Assembly (NCBI GenBank): GCA_008828725.1 | Contig: MEHQ01001971.1 | Coordinates: forward strand, 309,530-373,529 | Origin: Saccharina japonica | Lineage: Eukaryota > Sar > Phaeophyceae > Laminariales > Laminariaceae | DNA: 64,000 bases | Direction: 5' to 3' | Shown here: positions 60,126 to 64,000 of the stretch, one piece after another | Numbering within the stretch: position 1 is the first letter of the stretch | Layout of the letters: the number at the start of each line of letters is the position of its first letter | Notes under the pieces: model-generated | The model's database searches: none | What the model was told of the DNA's origin: nothing | What the model saw: the letters and a program-made list of their open reading frames with translations, nothing else | Made by a program: the position numbers and the translations under genes

Positions 60126-60504
60126 AAAGACGCATCGTGCATTGTTATGCCCTGACCCACCACTGTTCGAACGATGCCCAAGATGACGAGATTCGAAAGA
60201 TATCCAGTAGTGTGTAAGTGTATGCAGCGCCTTTCCCAGTATCGACTGTGGATCTGCTGCACAGTTAGCAGCAGCAGCAATATTAATAGCTGGCAGTGTG
60301 TTGTTGGACCTGTGGCAGCATGCATGTACTACGCAACAGCAGAGACCCCCAGCATTACGTACTGAGTTCTACTTTGTGTTTGGTGTATTATTTTTTTCTG
60401 GGGTATTCGTCCACTGCAGAGCTTTTTGGAGCCTGTGTCCTGTGACCACGGACTACCCCTTACAACAACAGATCGCAGGGTCCGATAAAAATAAAATAAA
60501 ATTA

Positions 60505-61465
60505 CAGTATCTATCTATTATATATAGTTCGTCTGATGCCCAAAAAACAATACTTTAATCAAGTAATCTTTGATGCCCACTTTACCATAGCAACTTAGAG
60601 TGGAGCAAAAGCGAACATAACAAAAACATTTGTTTTCTCCCACACACTCAAAGCACGCTTCTCCCTACGCCGCAATGCCCGGCACCGTCTTCTTACGTCG
60701 CAGGCTGGCATACTGTAGTACAACTCATACGTGCGCCGTGCTTGTCGTCGTGGCCACCGCGATTCGCGGCTGCTCTACGTACGAGTATTGCAGCAGTGCG
60801 GTTGTGCTGAGATTGTGTCGTCCATCCTCGCTCTGGTCGCCTACTCGTATCGTATGATACGTACGTCGCCTTCTTTGTCACCGTGCGCGACGAAAGCACC
60901 ACTGCTTTAGAAACGGACGGGGTCTCTGAAGGCCCCTAAATAACATCCCCTCCTCCTGCCTCTGCTCGTGTTCAAAGCCGTCCCGAGTTCGCGAAGCTTG
61001 GTCATGTTGCATGGCTACTTACCAGGTACCAGGGGTGGTCCTGAGGAAAAAAAACATACATATTTCACCGCATACTACGTACCAGGCAGCAGGTACCAGA
61101 GAGCACCAACAACCGTCCTCAAGTCAAGCACCGCCACCACCACCACCACCACCAGCTGAGCACCAGCAGCAGCAGAAACGTGTCGCTGCTGGTGGTGGTG
61201 GTGGTGGTGGTTGTGTTTGCAGGTAAAACCAAATCTCGATCACCCTCCAAGGGATGGCAAGAAATAGACCGTTTTATCGAATGCGGCGCAATACTCGTAA
61301 TGTGATACCAGGTATCATAGGACCAGGCTAGACCGTGCCGCGAGACACCATCATCGCTCTTCGACGATACATCACGTTCGGAACGATGCTCAGGTGACAT
61401 GCTCACGTGACATTATCATGAGCCTGTATCATGCTGTCATCATGCTGTCTGTGCACGTACGCACG
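60505..61465 (+). mobile_element. Family T element, direct copy 2 (about 1 kb)
   Basis: About 88-90 percent identical to 57815-58815 and in the same orientation. Carries the family end, the GCACGCTTCTCCCTACGCCG block, a (CCA)n/(GGT)n imperfect hairpin at 61130-61210 and GACATGCTCACGTGACAT. Confidence 0.6.
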
Positions 61466-61684
61466 TACGTACGTACGTACGTACTATGTGCCTGTTGTAT
61501 ATACGTACGTACGAAAATTAACTACGTACGATATATAGGCTGCTGCAGCAGTACGACGACCAAACTGCTGCCGTACGTATACCCGGAGACACGATCAGCG
61601 CATATCTGCCTCGCTTATTTTATACCGGTACTGTTTTTAGTGCGGATTTACGCGCGCTGCTATAATACCATGGTACAGAGTACA

Positions 61685-61880
61685 GTGTCGTACGTATCAG
61701 ATGGTACGTATGGTACGTGCGTTCAATGTGCCTACTGCCGGTCGCCCCGGTGGTCTAAAAGGTAGTCACGAAGCCTGTTCGTGTCGGAGGTCGGGGGTTT
61801 GATTCTCCTCGTATGGAGATTTTTATTCTCAAAATGACACCAACTGTCGAGAGCGCATTTTATTTTGAAAAAAAAAACAT
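61685..61880 (+). mobile_element. tRNA-derived SINE, family 1, 3'-truncated
   Basis: Head GTCGCCCCGGTGGTCTAAAA and B-box GGGTTTGATTCTC, then ATTCTCAAAATGACACCAAC, ending abruptly at TTTTGAAAAAAAAAAAC. The 55 bp before the head (ACGTATCAGATGGTACGTAT and following) is identical to the flank of the copy at 63040. Confidence 0.7.
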
Positions 61881-61916
61881 TACACAAACTCCATATTCGA
61901 AATGAATTTGAATATA

Positions 61917-61995
61917 CCACTCTGTCCCGAAATATAAGCACCGTTTATACATTAAAATTGAATAAAAATGGTGCTTATATTTCGGGACAGAGTGG
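61917..61995. mobile_element. Stowaway-like MITE with perfect ends and TA duplication
   Basis: 79 bp with 26-bp perfect inverted ends CCACTCTGTCCCGAAATATA+AGCACC, flanked by TA on both sides (61915-61916, 61996-61997). The TA target and short AT-rich centre fit the Tc1/mariner superfamily. The ends even resemble the CTCTGTCCC...ATATAAG style of grass Stowaway MITEs, which may be chance. A recent insertion. Confidence 0.85.
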
Positions 61996-62888
61996 TATTA
62001 ATTTTGGACTGACCTAGGCGGTGCTTCCCAAGAAGTAGCCAGGAGTTGTATACATTCTGGGGAGCATCCGCTACGTACGTATTTTACGTTACGTATGCCG
62101 TTTCCGCCGCAACAGAACATCGTGCGTGAGTGGCACATCCATCTGGGCTGTACTGCTGCTGTGGACAGTTGTTTTATCGAAGGCGGCTGTCCGTAGCCCG
62201 CCACCTATCTTCCATTCTTTGCTGTTGTGCTGTGTGTTTATGACATATGCAGGGTCACTTTGGACCGAAATGTAAGGACCGTTTTTAGGACGTGTGAGTA
62301 CGGCAACTGTTATTATATTTCTGATGTTGCGGGTTTTTGCCCCACAAGCACACCACCAAAATTTTAGATATCAGATAACATGCAGAGATAACACAAACAA
62401 CACGTTGCAACCCCGCCCAGCAGCACAAGCAGCAGCAGGTAACATCACACGCATGTGGCAGGTCCACGGTGTATTGCTGTGGCTCCAGCAGTAGTTGATT
62501 TATCGGAGGCTATGATCCGTCATCGGTCATCTCTACCTCTCTTCTTCTGCTGCGCTGCTGCTGTGCACGTGTATGTGCGGTGGGTCGCGCACTGCTGTGC
62601 ACACGCACGCCAGTAAAAAAGAATTTGTTTCTTTGGTAATATTTATATGGTAAATTGTTGCGATGCTCGGTTTTTTGTGTGAGGCCGTGTGTTCGAGACT
62701 TTCGTTCATACATATTTTTTTTCTTTTTTTTTCACGTTAGTTTGTTTTTATGTTTGTAGTATGTACGTGAGTAACCCGGACACAACAGACAGCACACCCG
62801 AGTAGTGCAGAGCAAGAAACAGCATCAAGCGCGTGCGGTAGTTTTGTTCGCCCTGTATTGCTGTGGCGTCCTACTAATATTATACAGT

Positions 62889-62931
62889 ACTAGGGAATAA
62901 GAGGCCCTCCCGCCCCCACGGCGGTAGGGCC
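62889..62931 (+). repeat. Repeat R head, isolated copy
   Basis: CTAGGGAATAAGAGGCCCTC, CCGCCCCCACGGCGGTAGGG, as at 40168 and 42675 and inverted at 47345-47388. The sequence after it differs, so the motif behaves like a transposon end. Confidence 0.6.
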
Positions 62932-62984
62932 ATTAAAGCAAGTAGTAATGGAGATAATAGAGGCTCAAATTAAAAAATATATGC

Positions 62985-63375
62985 AGGACAGTATTGTACG
63001 TATCAGATGGTACGTATGGTACGTGCGTTCAATGTGCCTACTGCCGGTCGCCCCGGTGGTCTAACAGATAGCCACGAAGCCTGTTAGCGTTGGGGAGGTC
63101 GGGGGTTCGATTCTCCTCGTATGGAGATTTTTATTCTCAAAATGACACTAACTGTCGAGAGCGCATATTATACGTGGGCAAGCACAATTCGACGAAAGTT
63201 GACGAGGGAAGAAATTGCTGAAATCTTCTCGCGGTAAAAAGCAAGCCAAGCATCGTAGTGGGGGAGGAGGGAAAAGAGCCTACTTTGTGACCCCGGGTCT
63301 GAGTTACGACTAGGAAGGAGAGAGAAAGGAAGGGCGAAGATAATAAATGGGATGGACAAAAAAAAAAACTGTACG
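62985..63375 (+). mobile_element. tRNA-derived SINE, family 1, full length
   Basis: Head at about 63047 (CGCCCCGGTGGTCTAACAGA), B-box GGGGGTTCGATTCTC, body with GAGAGCGCATATTA, AGCACAATTCGACGAAAGTT, CCTACTTTGTGACCCCGG and AATAAATGGGATGG followed by about 11 A. The shared 5' flank (62985-63046) is probably part of a local duplication with 61685. Confidence 0.85.
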
Positions 63376-63424
63376 CGATGTACGTACTACGTAACACAGC
63401 CAGCAACCAATAATGCGGCAGAGT

Positions 63425-63970
63425 AGTATTTGTGCCCTGTAATATTTTTCACGAAAAAATCGGTATGCATGCATGCACGAGTCAAAAGATCTCGATCATC
63501 AGCACAGCCAGTCTCGCGAGCGGTTTTGCAAGACCCTTTCGCGATGACCGCGAGACAGCCGACAACAACACACAACTTTTTTTTTTTTTTTAATATATAC
63601 TCCGGTGGATGGGTGAAAATAAAGCTTACGCCCTCCACACTTCCACCTTCCACGTCTCACTGCGTGTCGTGTGTCAAATCACTCCATGCCCCCTCGAAAG
63701 TATCAGCCCTTTCTTGCTGCCTACGACTCCGGAGGCTTGAGCCATGTTGGGACACGAATCGTAGCTGAAGCCAGCGCACCACTATGATTGAGGTACATAG
63801 CGGGCATCCGCACAAACAAGTGCCTGTCTCTCAGGAAGCAACCAACCCGCCCTGGCGACATCTATTATAGAAATGTTTTGCATCGACACAGCCCGCAGCT
63901 AATTCGGAGTCCATCCCCATCGTTTCTATTACCTTAACCATATATTTGTATCACCATTAAGAATATTCGT
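63425..63970 (+). repeat. Dispersed repeat Q, copy 2 (interrupted)
   Basis: Same sequence as 59045-59370 but split by the poly(A) retroposon at 63576-63815. Confidence 0.65.
63576..63815 (-). mobile_element. Poly(A)-tailed retroposon (family P), copy 2
   Basis: Minus-strand insertion in repeat Q: 14 T (poly(A) complement), then the family 3' end shared with 26030-26316. The uninterrupted copy at 59213 is the empty site. Flanks ACACACAAC and CACAAACAA look like a target duplication of about 9 bp. Confidence 0.7.
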
Positions 63971-64000
63971 ATTTTATAGTCAATCTGTTTCTCATGTATC

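Noticed and set aside
41510-60940. Small protein ending TVRDESTTALETDGVSEG in four family T copies
   Set aside because: The end is shared but the middle shifts frame between copies, which fits simple DNA copying better than selection on a protein.
57815-61465. LTR retroelement bounded by two 1-kb direct repeats
   Set aside because: The repeat ends lack TG...CA, the sequence between has no retroelement region, and the same end occurs as an inverted repeat at 41276-42675.

Overview
The window looks like nuclear DNA of a photosynthetic stramenopile (ochrophyte), plausibly a brown alga. This is inference from three things. The genes are cut into many small exons by introns of roughly 0.2-2.8 kb with GT-AG borders. 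One gene encodes a plastid-type S4 RNA-binding protein with an N-terminal extension. Another encodes a complete arsenosugar-synthesis radical-SAM enzyme (ArsS). Most of the remaining sequence is repeats: tRNA-derived SINEs, poly(A)-tailed retroposons, MITEs, long-TIR DNA transposons and a decayed DIRS-like tyrosine-recombinase retroelement.

Layout. 1-4.0 kb: no confident gene, simple repeats, and one possible upstream exon of the next gene. 4.0-11.35 kb (+): a nine-exon TKL-family kinase gene whose catalytic loop and DFG motif are both lost, so it predicts a pseudokinase. 11.35-17.78 kb: tandem and dispersed repeats and one candidate terminal exon on the minus strand. 17.78-31.48 kb (-): arsS, 13 exons joining in phase into 471 residues; its introns hold a SINE, a MITE, a poly(A) retroposon and one unexplained coding-like stretch. 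31.48-31.84 kb: a short divergent intergenic region. 31.84-32.84 kb (+): the plastid YlmH/PSII-type S4 protein gene, one exon, with its frame broken at a run of 12 Gs. 32.84-38.2 kb: SINE, foldback, simple repeats. 38.2-49.3 kb: nested transposons, including a 3.5-kb element with about 265-bp inverted ends and a smaller relative carrying a nested MITE; they sit between two pieces of a minus-strand coding sequence that share a repeat unit. 49.9-57.4 kb: the DIRS-like fossil and part of a second copy. 57.4-64 kb: two direct 1-kb copies of the long-TIR family, SINE copies and a Stowaway-like MITE.

How the genes relate. The three host genes have no obvious shared pathway. ArsS and the S4 protein are head to head about 360 bp apart and could share a promoter region. 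ArsS would convert methylated arsenic made by an ArsM-type methyltransferase (not seen here) into the arsenosugar precursor, which fits the high arsenosugar content of marine algae.

Limits. Exon borders were placed by eye from GT-AG sites, reading phase and protein-family patterns. They are strong for arsS and for the kinase domain, weaker for the kinase N-terminus. Transposon ends are approximate unless stated.
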